From positions 310,001 to 374,000 of the forward strand of contig NZ_CP068047.1 in assembly GCF_016698645.1 (NCBI RefSeq): DNA of 64,000 nt, given 5' to 3'. Of this stretch, positions 43,645-53,867 are shown in pieces. How positions within the stretch are numbered: the stretch's first letter is position 1; every line of letters begins with the position of its first letter. The position numbers and the translations under genes were made by a program. The stretch comes from Devosia oryziradicis (GTDB lineage: Bacteria > Pseudomonadota > Alphaproteobacteria > Rhizobiales > Devosiaceae). The notes beneath the pieces are model-generated. The model was not told where the DNA came from, did no database searches, and worked only from the letters and a program-made list of their open reading frames with translations.

Positions 43645-44619
43645 ATGAACTGGATCGATAACTTCGTCCGTCCGAAAATCCGCTCGATGCTCGGCGCCAA
43701 GCCGACCATTGCCGAAAACCTCTGGGTCAAGGATCCGGAATCGGGCGAGATGGTGTTCTATCGCGATCTGGAAGCCAACCAGTGGGTGGTGCCCAATTCG
43801 GGTTATCACATGAAGATCAAGCCGGCCGACCGGCTCAAGACCTTCCTCGACAATGGCGCCTATGAACTGGTGCCGGTCCCGGCGGTGCCGGTCGATCCGC
43901 TCAAGTTCCGCGACCAGAAGCGCTATCCCGATCGCCTCAAGGAAAACCGGGCCAAGACCGGGTTCGACGACTCGGTGATCGTGGCGACGGGCAAGCTGTT
44001 CGAGCGCGACATCACGGTCGCGATCCAGGATTTCGACTTCATGGGCGGCTCGCTCGGCATGGCCGCCGGCCAGGGCATCATCACCGGGCTTGAAACCGCC
44101 GTTGCCCGCAAGACCGCCTTCGTGCTCTTTGTAGCCTCGGGCGGCGCGCGCATGCAGGAAGGCGTGCTGAGCCTCATGCAGATGCCGCGCACCACGGTTG
44201 CCGTGCTGCGCCTGCGCGAAGCGGGCCTGCCCTTTTTCGTGGTGCTGACCAATCCCACCACCGGCGGCGTCACCGCCTCCTATGCCATGCTGGGCGACGT
44301 GCACCTGGCCGAGCCGGGCGCGCAGATCGGCTTTGCCGGCGCCCGCGTGATCGAGCAGACCATCCGCGAAAAGCTGCCCAAGGGCTTCCAGCGTTCTGAA
44401 TATCTCTATGAGCACGGCATGGTCGACATGGTGGTGCACCGCCACAACCTGCGCTCGACCATCGGTTCGCTGTCGGCGATCCTGACCAAGGTGGAAGCCT
44501 CGGGTGCCCTGACCAGCACGGCGCCCGCTGTTGCCCGCACCAGCCTGCGCGATGCGGCGGTGGCGGCGGAAGCCGATGATGGCGATCTGCCGCCGGTCAG
44601 CGCCGCTCACGCCGAGTAG
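43645..44619 (+). CDS. accD: Acetyl-CoA carboxylase carboxyltransferase beta subunit
   Basis: 324 residues. The crotonase-like core is complete ([13 protein letters not shown] near 134, [10 protein letters not shown] near 166, [16 protein letters not shown] near 210, [16 protein letters not shown] near 232). The N-terminal zinc ribbon has lost all four cysteines: DPESGEM near 30 and VVPNSGYH near 48 stand where CPxC and VCPKCGxH are usual. A similar loss is known to me from rhizobial AccD. The tail after 295 is Ala-rich. Works with AccA, not in the window. A chemoreceptor gene separates it from folC. Confidence 0.96.
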   Translation: MNWIDNFVRPKIRSMLGAKPTIAENLWVKDPESGEMVFYRDLEANQWVVPNSGYHMKIKPADRLKTFLDNGAYELVPVPAVPVDPLKFRDQKRYPDRLKENRAKTGFDDSVIVATGKLFERDITVAIQDFDFMGGSLGMAAGQGIITGLETAVARKTAFVLFVASGGARMQEGVLSLMQMPRTTVAVLRLREAGLPFFVVLTNPTTGGVTASYAMLGDVHLAEPGAQIGFAGARVIEQTIREKLPKGFQRSEYLYEHGMVDMVVHRHNLRSTIGSLSAILTKVEASGALTSTAPAVARTSLRDAAVAAEADDGDLPPVSAAHAE

Positions 44620-44712
44620 GCCTTTACCCGCACTTAAGGACGACTCGCTAGAGTTTGCGGAAATTATGGGCAGGCCGAACCATCCGGCCGCCTTTCCGCC
44701 AGGTGAGTCCGA

Positions 44713-47232
44713 ATGTTCAAATTTTCTCTGCCGATCGCCCGCAAGCTGCCGCTGGCCCTCCTGGGGTCTGCCCTGCTGGTCAGCCTTGGCGTGGGCACGG
44801 CCAGTTACCTGATCGGCAGCCAGGCGCTGCGCACTTCGGCGGAAACCAACCTGACGACGCTGGCCAGCGAGCGCGCCGCGGCCGTCTCGACCTATCTCAA
44901 GTCGGTAGAAGACGATCTGGTCGCCACCTCGCGCTCGGAAGCCAGCATCCAGGCCCTGCGCGATTTCGGCGGTGCCTGGCTAGGCTTCAAGGTCGATCCG
45001 ACCGCCGAAGTCCGCAAGCTCTTCGTGGATGACAACCCGAACAAGGAAGACCTGGCGGCGCTCGAAACGCTGGGGACGACGGGCACCTACGACGTGACGC
45101 ATACCCGCTTCCACCCCATTTTCCGCCGCCAGATCGCCGCGCGCGGCTATCGCGATCTTTATCTGTTCGATCCGAAGGGCTTCATGGTCTATTCGGTCAA
45201 CAAGGCCGAGGATTTCGGCACCAGCTTTGCCGAGGGCGGCCCGCTGGCCAATTCGAGCCTGGGGAAGGTGTTCCAGCAGGCCGTGGCCATCGAAAACCCC
45301 GATGAGCTGGTCTTTGCCGATTTCGCGCCCTACCAGGCCGCCGGCGGCCTGCCGGCAAGCTTCTTTGCCAAGCCCGTGTTCAATGCCCAGGGCCGCAAGG
45401 TGGGTGTGCTGGCCATCCAACTGCCATCGGAACGCCTCGATGCCGTGATCGGCGACCGCACGGGCCTGGGCGAAACCGGCGAAGTGCTGGTGGTCGGTCC
45501 GGATGGGCTGTTGCGCAGCGATTCCAGCTTCACCGAAGGCAATGACGCGATGGTGACCCCGTTTGCCGGCCCGGTGCTCGACACCGCGCTGGCAGGCAAG
45601 GCCAACAATGGCGAAACCGATACCTACCGCGCCACCGACATGCTGGTTGCCGCCGCGCCGATCGCGACGCGCGGCCAGCCCTGGGCAGCTGTCGCCGTGA
45701 TGGCGACCGACGAGGTGCTGGCCCCGGTGGCCAACATGCGCAACATGATGCTGGCCATCGGCGCGGGCCTGTTGGTCGTGGTCGCGGCGCTGGGCCTGCT
45801 CTTCTCGCGCACCATCACCAAGCCGATTACGCGCCTCACCGATACGATGGATGCCCTGGCCAAGGGCGACCTCGAAGTCGAAGTGCGCGGCGCAGACCGC
45901 ACCGACGAACTGGGCGCCATGGCGCGCGCCGTCGAAGTGTTCCGCGAGAACGGCCAGAAGGTGGCGCAGCTGACCGAGGCGGAAGCCGCCCAGGTGCTGG
46001 CCAACCAGGCCGAACGCGCCCGCATGATGCAGAGCCTGCAGCGCGCCTTCGGCGACGTGGTGGATGCCGCCATTGCCGGCGACTTCAGCAAGCGCGTCGA
46101 GGCCGAATTCCCCGATGCCGAGCTCAATACGCTCGCCCGCTCGGTCAACTCGCTGGTCGAGACGGTCGATCGCGGCCTGGGCGAAACCGGCGAAGTGCTG
46201 TCGGCGCTGGCCGATACCAACCTCACGCGCCGGGTGCGCGGCGACTATGAGGGCGCCTTTGCCCGCCTCAAGGCCGATACCAATGCGGTGGCCGAGAAGC
46301 TGGGCCAGATCGTCGGCCAGCTGCGCCAGACCTCGAGCGCGCTCAAGACCGCGACGGGGGAAATTCTCTCTGGCGCCAACGACCTGAGCGAACGCACCAC
46401 CCGCCAGGCCGCCACGATCGAAGAAACCTCGGCGACCATGGAGCAGCTGGCAGCTACGGTGCTGGAGAACGCGGCCAAGGCCGAGGCGGCCAGCAAGCAG
46501 GCCCAGGCCGTTTCCGAAACCGCCGAGGAAGGCGGCCGGGTGATGACCGAGGCGACCGACGCCATGGACCGGATCACGGCCTCGTCTGGCAAGATTTCCA
46601 ACATCATCGGGCTGATCGACGACATCGCCTTCCAGACCAACCTGCTGGCCCTCAACGCCTCGGTGGAAGCGGCGCGCGCCGGCGATGCCGGCAAGGGCTT
46701 TGCCGTGGTGGCCGTGGAAGTGCGGCGCCTGGCGCAGTCGGCGGCCAGCGCCTCGGCCGACGTCAAGGTGCTGATCGAGCAGAGCGCCAACGAGGTCAAG
46801 GGCGGCTCGCGCCTGGTGGCCGACGCGGCCGCCAAGCTCTCGGGCATGCTGGGCGCCATCCGCGACAACACCGCGGCGCTGGAGGCCATTTCGCGCGACA
46901 GCCGCAGCCAGGCCAGCGCAATCGACGAGGTCAATGTCGCCGTCCGCACCATGGACGAGATGACCCAGCACAATGCGGCGCTGGTCGAAGAAACCAATGC
47001 TGCCATCGAGCAGACCGAAGCGCAGGCCACCGAGCTCGACCACATCGTGGACGTGTTCACCATCGACGAAAACCAGGCACGCTCGGTCGCCCCCGCCCGG
47101 CCAGCGGCGCCGGCTCCGGCCGCTGCCGCCCCCGGTGGCATCCGCGGCATGCAGGAAAAGCTCAAGACCGTGGCCAAGTCCTATCTCAGTCGCGGCAATG
47201 CCGCCGTCGACCAGGACTGGAACGAGTTCTGA
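44713..47232 (+). CDS. Methyl-accepting chemotaxis protein
   Basis: 839 residues. TM1 about 14-36, a large periplasmic sensor region about 37-340 (probably Cache-type), TM2 about 343-365, HAMP about 366-418, a second HAMP-like segment about 440-545, then the signalling domain with its hairpin tip [20 protein letters not shown] near 645. It ends in DWNEF, close to the NWETF-type pentapeptide that tethers CheR/CheB in other receptors. The ligand is unknown. It is inserted between accD and folC, which are usually neighbours. Confidence 0.93.
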   Translation: MFKFSLPIARKLPLALLGSALLVSLGVGTASYLIGSQALRTSAETNLTTLASERAAAVSTYLKSVEDDLVATSRSEASIQALRDFGGAWLGFKVDPTAEVRKLFVDDNPNKEDLAALETLGTTGTYDVTHTRFHPIFRRQIAARGYRDLYLFDPKGFMVYSVNKAEDFGTSFAEGGPLANSSLGKVFQQAVAIENPDELVFADFAPYQAAGGLPASFFAKPVFNAQGRKVGVLAIQLPSERLDAVIGDRTGLGETGEVLVVGPDGLLRSDSSFTEGNDAMVTPFAGPVLDTALAGKANNGETDTYRATDMLVAAAPIATRGQPWAAVAVMATDEVLAPVANMRNMMLAIGAGLLVVVAALGLLFSRTITKPITRLTDTMDALAKGDLEVEVRGADRTDELGAMARAVEVFRENGQKVAQLTEAEAAQVLANQAERARMMQSLQRAFGDVVDAAIAGDFSKRVEAEFPDAELNTLARSVNSLVETVDRGLGETGEVLSALADTNLTRRVRGDYEGAFARLKADTNAVAEKLGQIVGQLRQTSSALKTATGEILSGANDLSERTTRQAATIEETSATMEQLAATVLENAAKAEAASKQAQAVSETAEEGGRVMTEATDAMDRITASSGKISNIIGLIDDIAFQTNLLALNASVEAARAGDAGKGFAVVAVEVRRLAQSAASASADVKVLIEQSANEVKGGSRLVADAAAKLSGMLGAIRDNTAALEAISRDSRSQASAIDEVNVAVRTMDEMTQHNAALVEETNAAIEQTEAQATELDHIVDVFTIDENQARSVAPARPAAPAPAAAAPGGIRGMQEKLKTVAKSYLSRGNAAVDQDWNEF

Positions 47233-47253
47233 TCGCCGAACGTCGACAGTGAA

Positions 47254-47280
47254 TCACCCTCGGGTCAGGCCCGGGGGTGA
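47254..47280. repeat. REP-like unit, family A (single)
   Basis: A 27-nt imperfect palindrome (TCACCCTCGGG-TCAGG-CCCGGGGGTGA) 22 bp after the chemoreceptor stop. It matches the units at 18715-18740 and 18772-18797 with a few base changes. It could act as a weak stop or RNA stabiliser, but no T-tract follows. Confidence 0.75.
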
Positions 47281-47348
47281 CAATTGGTGGGTGTTGCAGC
47301 CCACCGATATCGGCGCTACCTCATCAGCCCACCGCTGATGAGTTCTCC

Positions 47349-48644
47349 ATGTCCCGCACCGATGCCATTCTCAAGCGCCTGTCGGCGCTGCATCCCAAGC
47401 TGATCGACCTCAGCCTCGATCGCATCCTGCCGCTGCTGGCAGCCCTGGGTGACCCCCATGAGCGCCTGCCGCCGGTGATCCATGTGGCCGGCACCAATGC
47501 CAAGGGATCCACGATCGCCTATCTCAGGGCGTTTCTGGAAGCGTCCGGCAAGCGGGTGCATGTCTATAATTCGCCGCATCTGGTGCGTTTCAACGAGCGT
47601 ATCCGGCTGGCCGGCAAGCTGGTCGGCACACGGCGGCTCAATGCTTCGCTCGAAAAGGTCGAGGCCGTCAACGCGCAGCGGCCGATGACCTTTTTCGAGA
47701 TCACGACCGCGGCGGCCTTCATGCTTTTTGCCGAGACCGAAGCCGATTACCTGCTGCTCGAAACCGGCATGGGCGGCACCTATGACACCACCAATGTGGT
47801 GCGCCGGCCGCTGGGCGTCATCATCACGCCGGTCGATCTCGACCACCAGGCATTCCTGGGCAATACGATCGCCAAGATTGCCGGCGAAAAGGCGGGCATC
47901 TTCAAGCGCGGCAGCAAGGCCGTGATCGGCATCCAGCAGGACGAGGGCCGGGCCGTGCTCGACCGGGCAGCACGGCGGCTGGGCATTGTGCCGCTGTTCC
48001 AGGGCGAGGACTTTCACGGTTCGCAGCAGGATGGACGGCTGGTCTACCAGGATGAACAGGGGCTGCTCGACCTGCCCCCTCCCGCCTTGCTGGGGGCGCA
48101 TCAGTTCGACAATGCCGCTCTCGCCATCGCCGCGGCGCGGCATTTCGGGCTGCCGGTCAGCGAGGACGGTTTTGCCCGCGGACTGCGTCAGGCGAGCTGG
48201 CCGGCGCGCATGACGCCGCTCCAGACCGGACCGCTGCGCAACCTTTTGGGCCCGGGCGCCGAACTCTGGCTCGACGGCATCCACAATGCGCATGGCGCGG
48301 CGGCCGTGGCCACCGCATTGCGAGACCTCGACAAGGCCCGTCCCGCGCCGCTGGTGCTGATCATGGGATTGATGAACACCCGTGAGCCGGCCGCCGTGCT
48401 GGCGCCGTTCGCCGGCATGGCCAAGGAGGTGCTGACGCTCACCATTCCGGGCGAGACCAATGCCCACAAGGCGGACTACATTGCCCAAGAGGCCCGCAAG
48501 GCCGGTTTCAAGGCCCGCCGGATGCGCTCGGTGGTGACGGCCCTCCGGGCCGCAGCCGACGTCCCCAATGCCCGCGTCCTGATCTGCGGCTCGCTCTACC
48601 TGGCCGGCGATGTGCTGGCACGGAATGGGACGCCGCCGGATTGA
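47349..48644 (+). CDS. folC: Folylpolyglutamate synthase / dihydrofolate synthase
   Basis: 431 residues from the ATG at 47349. P-loop VAGTNAKGSTIAYL near 42-55, Mur-ligase-type blocks ETGMGGTYDTTNVV near 138 and PVDLDHQAFLGNTIAKIAGEKAGIFK near 162, C-terminal domain with LWLDGIHNAHGA near 307. Joins dihydropteroate with glutamate and adds more glutamates. In related genomes it directly follows accD; here the chemoreceptor intervenes. Confidence 0.95.
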   Translation: MSRTDAILKRLSALHPKLIDLSLDRILPLLAALGDPHERLPPVIHVAGTNAKGSTIAYLRAFLEASGKRVHVYNSPHLVRFNERIRLAGKLVGTRRLNASLEKVEAVNAQRPMTFFEITTAAAFMLFAETEADYLLLETGMGGTYDTTNVVRRPLGVIITPVDLDHQAFLGNTIAKIAGEKAGIFKRGSKAVIGIQQDEGRAVLDRAARRLGIVPLFQGEDFHGSQQDGRLVYQDEQGLLDLPPPALLGAHQFDNAALAIAAARHFGLPVSEDGFARGLRQASWPARMTPLQTGPLRNLLGPGAELWLDGIHNAHGAAAVATALRDLDKARPAPLVLIMGLMNTREPAAVLAPFAGMAKEVLTLTIPGETNAHKADYIAQEARKAGFKARRMRSVVTALRAAADVPNARVLICGSLYLAGDVLARNGTPPD

Positions 48645-48686
48645 GTTTGACGGGTTCCCGAGGGCCCCAAGCTCGGGGTTCCTGAC

Positions 48687-48794
48687 TCACCCCCACCCTT
48701 GATCCCTCCCCACAAGGGGGAGGGAGACGATGAACTTAGGCATCGGAGCTGGCGCCTCCCTCCCCTTGATGGGGAGGGAATGAGGGTGGGGTGA
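48687..48794. repeat. REP-like inverted repeat pair, family B (copy 2)
   Basis: Two opposed units: the first runs CACCCCCACCC then a hairpin CCCTCCCC-ACAA-GGGGGAGGG, the second the reverse pattern CCCTCCCC-TTGAT-GGGGAGGG then GGGTGGGGTG. It fills the gap between the convergent folC and GH3 genes, where it could help to end transcription from both sides. Confidence 0.85.
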
Positions 48795-48816
48795 CGAGAG
48801 CCACAAAGGGAGGCCC

Positions 48817-50490
48817 TCAATACCTCCCCTGCTCGCTGCCCACGAACGGATCCACCGGGCTGGTGCCGGCAAAGGCCTGGCGGCCCATGAGGCATTCCAG
48901 GGCAGCGGCCTGCAGCGCTTCGCTCGAGCCATAGACGTTGACATAGGTGGGCACGCGCGGGGCGTCGTAGAGGTAGTAGGGATAGCCGAACGAGACCATC
49001 ACCGTGGGAATGTCATGCCAATGGCGGCTCATGGCGCCGAAGACCGAGCCGGTCAGCCGGGTCCAGTCCAGGAAGATGCGGCTGCGGGTGAGGACGGTTT
49101 CTTCGGCGAAAAGATAGAGCACCAGGTCGAAGTTGCGGGGGCTCACCTCCATGCCGGCTTCATAGACCGTCACCTCGAAGCCCTCCTCTTCGAGCCGCTT
49201 TGGCAAGCTCAGGGGCAGTGGGTGGGGCACGAAGGGCAGGATGACGCCACCCGAATAGACCAGTACGCGCTTGGTCTTGGCCGGTGACAGCGGCAGCAGG
49301 TTCCTGATGTCCTTGACCAGCGTGGGGACCCGTGCGGTGACGCCTTGGGCGATCAGCCGGTTCTCCTCGGTGGCCACGACGCGGCGCGCCGCATCGAGAT
49401 TGGGTTCAGGGCGATCGGCTTTGTGGAGACCCAGGGCTGCCTTGAGCGCCAGGACGCGCGTCACCGCCTCGTCGACCCGCTCCTGGCTCAGCCGGCCATC
49501 GGCGACGGCCTTGACCAGCCGCATCAGGTCGCCATTGGGATCGTCCGAGAAGAGGATCACATCGCAGCCCGAGATGATGACCTCGGGCAGCACCTCGTCA
49601 CGCGGGCCCCAGTCACCCATGCCTGCCATCGGAGTGGCGTCGGAGACGATGAGGCCGTTGAACCCCAGCTCGCGGCGCAGCAGGTCCTGGTTCAGCAGCT
49701 TGCTTAGCGACGCGGGGCGGTAGGCTTCGGCGCCGGCATCGGGATCGATGGCACGTGCGAAAGCCGGCAGGGCAATATGGGCGGACATGACGCTCATTAC
49801 GCCGGCTTGGATGGCCTTGCGATAGAGCCGGCCGAAGCTGGCTTCCCATTCGGGCATCGAAAGCGGATTGACCGTGGTCACCAGATGCTGGTCGCGGTCG
49901 TCATAACCCTCGCCGGGCCAGTGCTTGACGGTCGCCGCCACGCCGTTGGCCTGGAAGGCGGCGATCTGCGCCAGTGCGTGGCGCTCGACCTTGTCGATGT
50001 CGCTGCCATAGGAACGGGTACCGACAATGGCGCTGCGCCAGGCGGCGTTGATATCGATGACCGGGGTAAAGCTCCAGTTAAGCCCGACCGCATGGGCCTC
50101 GCGCGCCATGATCGTCGAGATGGCTGTGGTGGCTTCGACGTCATCGACCGCCGCCAGCCCGAGCGGATTGGGCACCGGCGTGCCCAGGGGCAGGCTCATG
50201 CGGCTGCCTTCGAGATCGGCACTGACCAGCAAGGGCACGGCGCTCAGCGTGCCCAGGTCGCGCGCCAGCTCGATTTCGGCATGGAGGTCGTCGCTATAGA
50301 TGCGGGTGATACCGCCGGGCCGGAAGCTCCGGACACTTTCCGCCGCTTCCGCCGGGGAACCTCGCTCGAGCAGCACGAAGAGCTGGGACAGCTTGTCCCG
50401 TGGCGTAAAGGCATCGCGCGTCGCCGCGACCCAGGCCATGGCCTCGTCATCAAGATTGAACGGGGCGGCGGAAAGGTCGATCGGGGCCAA
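48817..50490 (-). CDS. Glycoside hydrolase family 3, beta-N-acetylhexosaminidase type
   Basis: 557 residues from a TTG at 50490 with GAGGA about 8 nt upstream; a GTG at 50523 is the longer alternative. The GH3 barrel spans about 10-340: the family motif KHWPGEGYDDRDQH near 190 keeps the Asp-Gln-His end that serves as acid/base in NagZ-type enzymes, and the nucleophile is in GLIVSDATPMAG near 286. The C-terminal part (about 410-557) resembles a second GH3-like domain, so it is longer than NagZ. No signal peptide, so probably cytosolic; likely acts in peptidoglycan or chitin sugar recycling. Confidence 0.88.
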   Translation of the reverse strand: MAPIDLSAAPFNLDDEAMAWVAATRDAFTPRDKLSQLFVLLERGSPAEAAESVRSFRPGGITRIYSDDLHAEIELARDLGTLSAVPLLVSADLEGSRMSLPLGTPVPNPLGLAAVDDVEATTAISTIMAREAHAVGLNWSFTPVIDINAAWRSAIVGTRSYGSDIDKVERHALAQIAAFQANGVAATVKHWPGEGYDDRDQHLVTTVNPLSMPEWEASFGRLYRKAIQAGVMSVMSAHIALPAFARAIDPDAGAEAYRPASLSKLLNQDLLRRELGFNGLIVSDATPMAGMGDWGPRDEVLPEVIISGCDVILFSDDPNGDLMRLVKAVADGRLSQERVDEAVTRVLALKAALGLHKADRPEPNLDAARRVVATEENRLIAQGVTARVPTLVKDIRNLLPLSPAKTKRVLVYSGGVILPFVPHPLPLSLPKRLEEEGFEVTVYEAGMEVSPRNFDLVLYLFAEETVLTRSRIFLDWTRLTGSVFGAMSRHWHDIPTVMVSFGYPYYLYDAPRVPTYVNVYGSSEALQAAALECLMGRQAFAGTSPVDPFVGSEQGRY

Positions 50491-50595
50491 GGGTACATCC
50501 TCTGTTTTGTCTGCTTCTAGCACTCAAAGGATCAAGGCGGCAAAGTCATGACGGGGAATGAAACGGCAGTCGAGGCTCGGAATCGAGCCCGCGGC

Positions 50596-50711
50596 CCCAC
50601 CCCCTCCTACCTCCCCCATCAGAAGGGGAGGTTTCTCTCCACTCGGAGGCACAATCGCGGCCAGCCACAGATCGGCACCTCCCCTTGACGGGGGAGGTTG
50701 GGAGGGGGTGG
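50596..50711. repeat. REP-like inverted repeat pair, family B (copy 3)
   Basis: Two opposed units: CCACCCCCTCC then hairpin ACCTCCCC-CATCAGA-AGGGGAGGT, and the reverse pattern ACCTCCCC-TTGACG-GGGGAGGT then GGAGGGGGTGG. It lies in the 250-bp gap between truB (downstream end) and the GH3 start. Same family as copies at 14609 and 48687. Confidence 0.85.
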
Positions 50712-50742
50712 ATGGCGGGCGCGATGACGGCGATGGCCCGGC

Positions 50743-51645
50743 CTAGTTGAACACCCGGCGGCACTTGAACTGGCCGAATTCGACCCAGCCGGTGGCGAGG
50801 ACCTGGCCCCGGAAGCTCACCCAGCATTCGTCCAGCGAAACCGGGGCGCCTGCGCCGGTCAGCAGCACTGGATTGCCATGGCGGACGGCGGTCGCCTGCT
50901 GCGGGTCCAGGCGGATCTCGGGCAGGTCGGCAAAGCCCGCCGCAACCGGCTTGAGCAGCGCATCGCGCGCTTCGGGCGGCAGGGCCTCGAGCTGGTCGAT
51001 GGTGAGGGCGTCAGCGTCGTGGAACGGCCCCACCGCGGCGCGATGCAGCATGCCGACATGGCCGCGCGTATCGAGGGCTTCGGCGATATCGCGCGCCAGC
51101 GAGCGCACATAGGTGCCCTTGCCGCAGGTGACTTCGAGCACCGACTTTTCGTTGCCATGCTCGATGAGCGCTATGGCATCGACGTCGATCTGTCGCGGCG
51201 GAAGGTCCACCGCTTCGCCCGCCCGCGCCAGGTCGTAGGCGCGTTCGCCATCGACCTTGAGCGCCGAATAGATCGGCGGGCGCTGCCAGATGGTGCCGGT
51301 GAATTGCGGCAGCACGGCTTCCAGCGCCGCCTGGCTGGGCCGGATATCGGATGTCGCCACGACGCTGCCTTCGGCATCATCGGTCGTGGTGGCGCTGCCC
51401 CACTTGATGGCGAAGCGATAGACCTTGGTCCCTTCCTGCACCTGGGGCACGGCCTTGGTGGCCTCGCCCAACGCGATCGGCAGGATGCCGGTGGCCAGCG
51501 GGTCGAGCGTGCCGGCATGGCCGGCCTTGGCGGCGCCAAACAGCCAGCGCACCTTGCCCACCGCCTGGGTAGAGGTCATGTCATAGGGCTTGTCGAGCAC
51601 CACCCAACCGGAAATGGCGCGCTTGGTCCGCTTGGGGTGGCTCAC
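50743..51645 (-). CDS. truB: tRNA pseudouridine(55) synthase
   Basis: 300 residues. Catalytic Asp in GHAGTLDPLATGILPI near 46; QRPPIYSALKVDGERAY near 117; CGKGTYVRSLARDI near 169; a C-terminal PUA-like part. Overlaps rbfA by 4 nt. In this genome the rbfA-truB pair is detached from nusA-infB and rpsO, which normally flank it. Confidence 0.96.
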   Translation of the reverse strand: MSHPKRTKRAISGWVVLDKPYDMTSTQAVGKVRWLFGAAKAGHAGTLDPLATGILPIALGEATKAVPQVQEGTKVYRFAIKWGSATTTDDAEGSVVATSDIRPSQAALEAVLPQFTGTIWQRPPIYSALKVDGERAYDLARAGEAVDLPPRQIDVDAIALIEHGNEKSVLEVTCGKGTYVRSLARDIAEALDTRGHVGMLHRAAVGPFHDADALTIDQLEALPPEARDALLKPVAAGFADLPEIRLDPQQATAVRHGNPVLLTGAGAPVSLDECWVSFRGQVLATGWVEFGQFKCRRVFN

Positions 51646-52049
51646 TCGGTCTCGCCGTCTTCGTCGCTCAGGTCGCGCTGCACCTTGTCGGAGCGCAGCA
51701 GGCTGTCGATGCGGCTGGCCTCCTCGAACGTGTCGTCGACATAGAAGCGCACTTCGGGCGCAAACTTCATGTTGATCTGCGGCGCCACACGGCCGCGCAC
51801 GAACTTGCGGTGCCGGTTGAGGGCCGCCACGATCTCCTCGGCATGCATGCCGCCCAGCGGCATGATGTAGGCATTGGCGATCTTGAGGTCGGGGGTCATG
51901 CGCACTTCGGGCACGGTAATGACCGCGCCGCGCAGGGCGTCGTCCTCGATCTCGCCCCGGGCGAACATGGCGGCCAGCGCGTGGCGCACCAGTTCGCCGA
52001 CGCGCAGCATGCGCTGGCTTGGGCCGGTTGGTCTGTTGTCTTTGCTCAT
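51642..52049 (-). CDS. rbfA: Ribosome-binding factor A
   Basis: 135 residues, a KH-like fold: RVGELVRHALAAMFARGEI at the start, the ITVPEVRMTPDLKIANAYIMPLGG block near 45-65 and PEVRFYVDDTFEEASRIDSLL near 99-119. Needed for late 30S maturation. The ATG has no gene overlap upstream; a 31-bp gap separates it from the secreted protein gene on the same strand. Confidence 0.96.
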   Translation of the reverse strand: MSKDNRPTGPSQRMLRVGELVRHALAAMFARGEIEDDALRGAVITVPEVRMTPDLKIANAYIMPLGGMHAEEIVAALNRHRKFVRGRVAPQINMKFAPEVRFYVDDTFEEASRIDSLLRSDKVQRDLSDEDGETE

Positions 52050-52080
52050 TGGGCGGGATTAGGCCTTCCCCGCGCCGCCG

Positions 52081-52746
52081 TCAATCGGCGAGGGCCAGGC
52101 TGGCTTCGGCCTGCAGCTGCTCCGCCCGCGCCTTGAGCACATCGGTGCTGACAGGCCAGGTTTCCGGATTGGACGGGTCGAACAGGGGCCCGCGCCATTC
52201 CTGGTAGGCGATGGCAACGCCCTTTTCGGTCTTGGAAAAGGCCATGACCATGACCTCGCCCTGGCCCTGGTAGCCCTCCAGGCGATCCAGATAGGCACCG
52301 CAGACATAGCCGAGCGCGGCCAGGTCGTCGCCATTGTCCTCACCGAACTGGAAGAAGCCGCTGAGCTTGGGATTGCAGGTCTGGCTGTAGCCATACATCA
52401 CCGCGCTGCGATAGTCGGTCAGCGGCCGGCTGGCTTCGAGCGTTATGCGCGCGCCATAGAGCGTGGTCCACTGCTCGGGTGTCTCACCCTTGGGATAGAT
52501 TTCGAGCAGGGCCTGGGTGGGGTCGGAGCGGAAGCTGGTTTCGACCAGCGGCTGGACATTGCCAGAGAGGCGCTCAGCCGGGGTCAGCCAGTCGGGCAGC
52601 GGCAGGGTGAACTTGTGCCCGACCGAGGTCAGGACCAGGGCATTGCCTTCCTCGACGAGAGGGGCCTCGGTGACCACCTGGGCAAAGGCCGGGGCCGGGC
52701 CGGCAAGAAGCAGGAAAACTGCCAGCATGCTGCGAGCAAAAGTCAT
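52081..52746 (-). CDS. Secreted protein of unknown function
   Basis: 221 residues with a signal peptide (hydrophobic 6-20, cleavage near AFA|QV at 22). The mature part has two cysteines (SQTCNPKL and GYVCGAYL) that could pair, and mixed strand/helix predictions with a leading THKFTLPLPDWLTPAE-like segment. No family recognised. It is upstream of rbfA-truB on the same strand. The 104-bp gap above (52747-52850) has no visible feature. Confidence 0.6.
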   Translation of the reverse strand: MTFARSMLAVFLLLAGPAPAFAQVVTEAPLVEEGNALVLTSVGHKFTLPLPDWLTPAERLSGNVQPLVETSFRSDPTQALLEIYPKGETPEQWTTLYGARITLEASRPLTDYRSAVMYGYSQTCNPKLSGFFQFGEDNGDDLAALGYVCGAYLDRLEGYQGQGEVMVMAFSKTEKGVAIAYQEWRGPLFDPSNPETWPVSTDVLKARAEQLQAEASLALAD

Positions 52747-52850
52747 GTTTGCTTGGGTCTCCTCAGCCCCATGTCTTGCCTATGCCGTCGAGCCTTATGG
52801 GGGAGGCGGAGGCTGGGCAAGTCAAATTATATCGATTGCGGTAAACGCGC

Positions 52851-53867
52851 TCAGCTGCGCAGCCCGCCGCGGCCACCTTCGGGCAGCACCCGGTGAGGCG
52901 GCTGGTGGCCATCCATGAAGGCCCGGATATTGACGATGACGGTCTCGCCCATCTCGATGCGGGCCTCCAGCGTTGCCGAGGCCATGTGGGCGGTCAGCAC
53001 CACCTTATTGGCTTCGGCCAAGGCCAGCAGGCGCGGGTCGATTCCACGTTTGTTTTCAAACACATCGAGTGCTGCGCCGCTCAGGTGTCCGCTTTCGATG
53101 GCCGCGATCAGAGCCGCTTCGTCGACCAGTTCGGGCCTGGACACATTGACCACGAAACTCCCCGGCCGCATCCGCGCGAGCCGCTCGGCGGAAAGGATAT
53201 GGAAGGTTTCGCGGGTGTGAGGCGTGTGCAAGGAGACGATATCGACGGCTTCCACCATGGCGTCGAGATCGTGCCAATAGGTGGCCTCGAGCGGATTTTC
53301 GAGGCCCGGCGGGCGGCGATTGCGCGAGAAATAGTGGATGTTGAGGCCGAAGGCCTTGGCGCGCTGGGCGACGGCCGTGCCGATGCGACCCATGCCGACA
53401 ATGCCCAGCGCCTTGCCACGCAGCCGATGGCCGAGCATTGAGGTGGGCGACCAGCCGGCCCAGACCCCGTCGCGCACCAGCATCTGAGTGCCCTCGACAA
53501 GTCGGCGGGGCAGAGCCAGCATCAGCACCATGGCCATGTCGGCCGTGTCCTCGGTGAGCACCGATGGCGTGTTGGTCACGGTCAGGCCAGCGGCCCAGGC
53601 GGCCTCGATGTCGATATTGTCGACGCCATTGCCGAACTGGGCGATCAGCCGCACGCTCTTGGGCAGGCGGGCGATAAGGTCGGCATCGATGCGGTCGGTG
53701 ATGGACGAGACCAGCACATCCTGGCCCTCGAGCCCGGCGATGATGTCGTCCGAGGTCAACATGACATCGCCTTCGTTGACGTGAGTCTCGAACAGCGTCG
53801 CCATGCGCGCCTCGATGGTCTCGGGCAGGCGCCGCGTCACGAGAATATTGGGTTTCTGGCTGGTCAT
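52851..53867 (-). CDS. D-2-hydroxyacid dehydrogenase (glyoxylate reductase-like)
   Basis: 338 residues from the ATG at 53867 (MTSQKPNILVTRR). NAD-binding loop GIVGMGRIGTAVAQ near 153, catalytic Arg in NVSRPELVDEAAL near 239, Glu in DVFENKRGIDPRLL near 268 and His in LTAHMASATLEAR near 287. Probably reduces glyoxylate or hydroxypyruvate; the exact substrate is not settled by sequence. Single gene, divergent from the SH3 gene. Confidence 0.9.
   Translation of the reverse strand: MTSQKPNILVTRRLPETIEARMATLFETHVNEGDVMLTSDDIIAGLEGQDVLVSSITDRIDADLIARLPKSVRLIAQFGNGVDNIDIEAAWAAGLTVTNTPSVLTEDTADMAMVLMLALPRRLVEGTQMLVRDGVWAGWSPTSMLGHRLRGKALGIVGMGRIGTAVAQRAKAFGLNIHYFSRNRRPPGLENPLEATYWHDLDAMVEAVDIVSLHTPHTRETFHILSAERLARMRPGSFVVNVSRPELVDEAALIAAIESGHLSGAALDVFENKRGIDPRLLALAEANKVVLTAHMASATLEARIEMGETVIVNIRAFMDGHQPPHRVLPEGGRGGLRS

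Noticed and set aside
44980-47043. 687-residue antisense frame across the chemoreceptor gene
   Set aside because: Composition (very rich in His, Gly, Arg) and lack of motifs mark it as a shadow of the MCP gene.
48817-50490. GH3 enzyme as catalytically dead because its motif has GEG instead of GHG
   Set aside because: The Asp-Gln-His end of the motif and the nucleophile Asp in VSDA are present, and related GH3 enzymes show the same GEG variant from memory.
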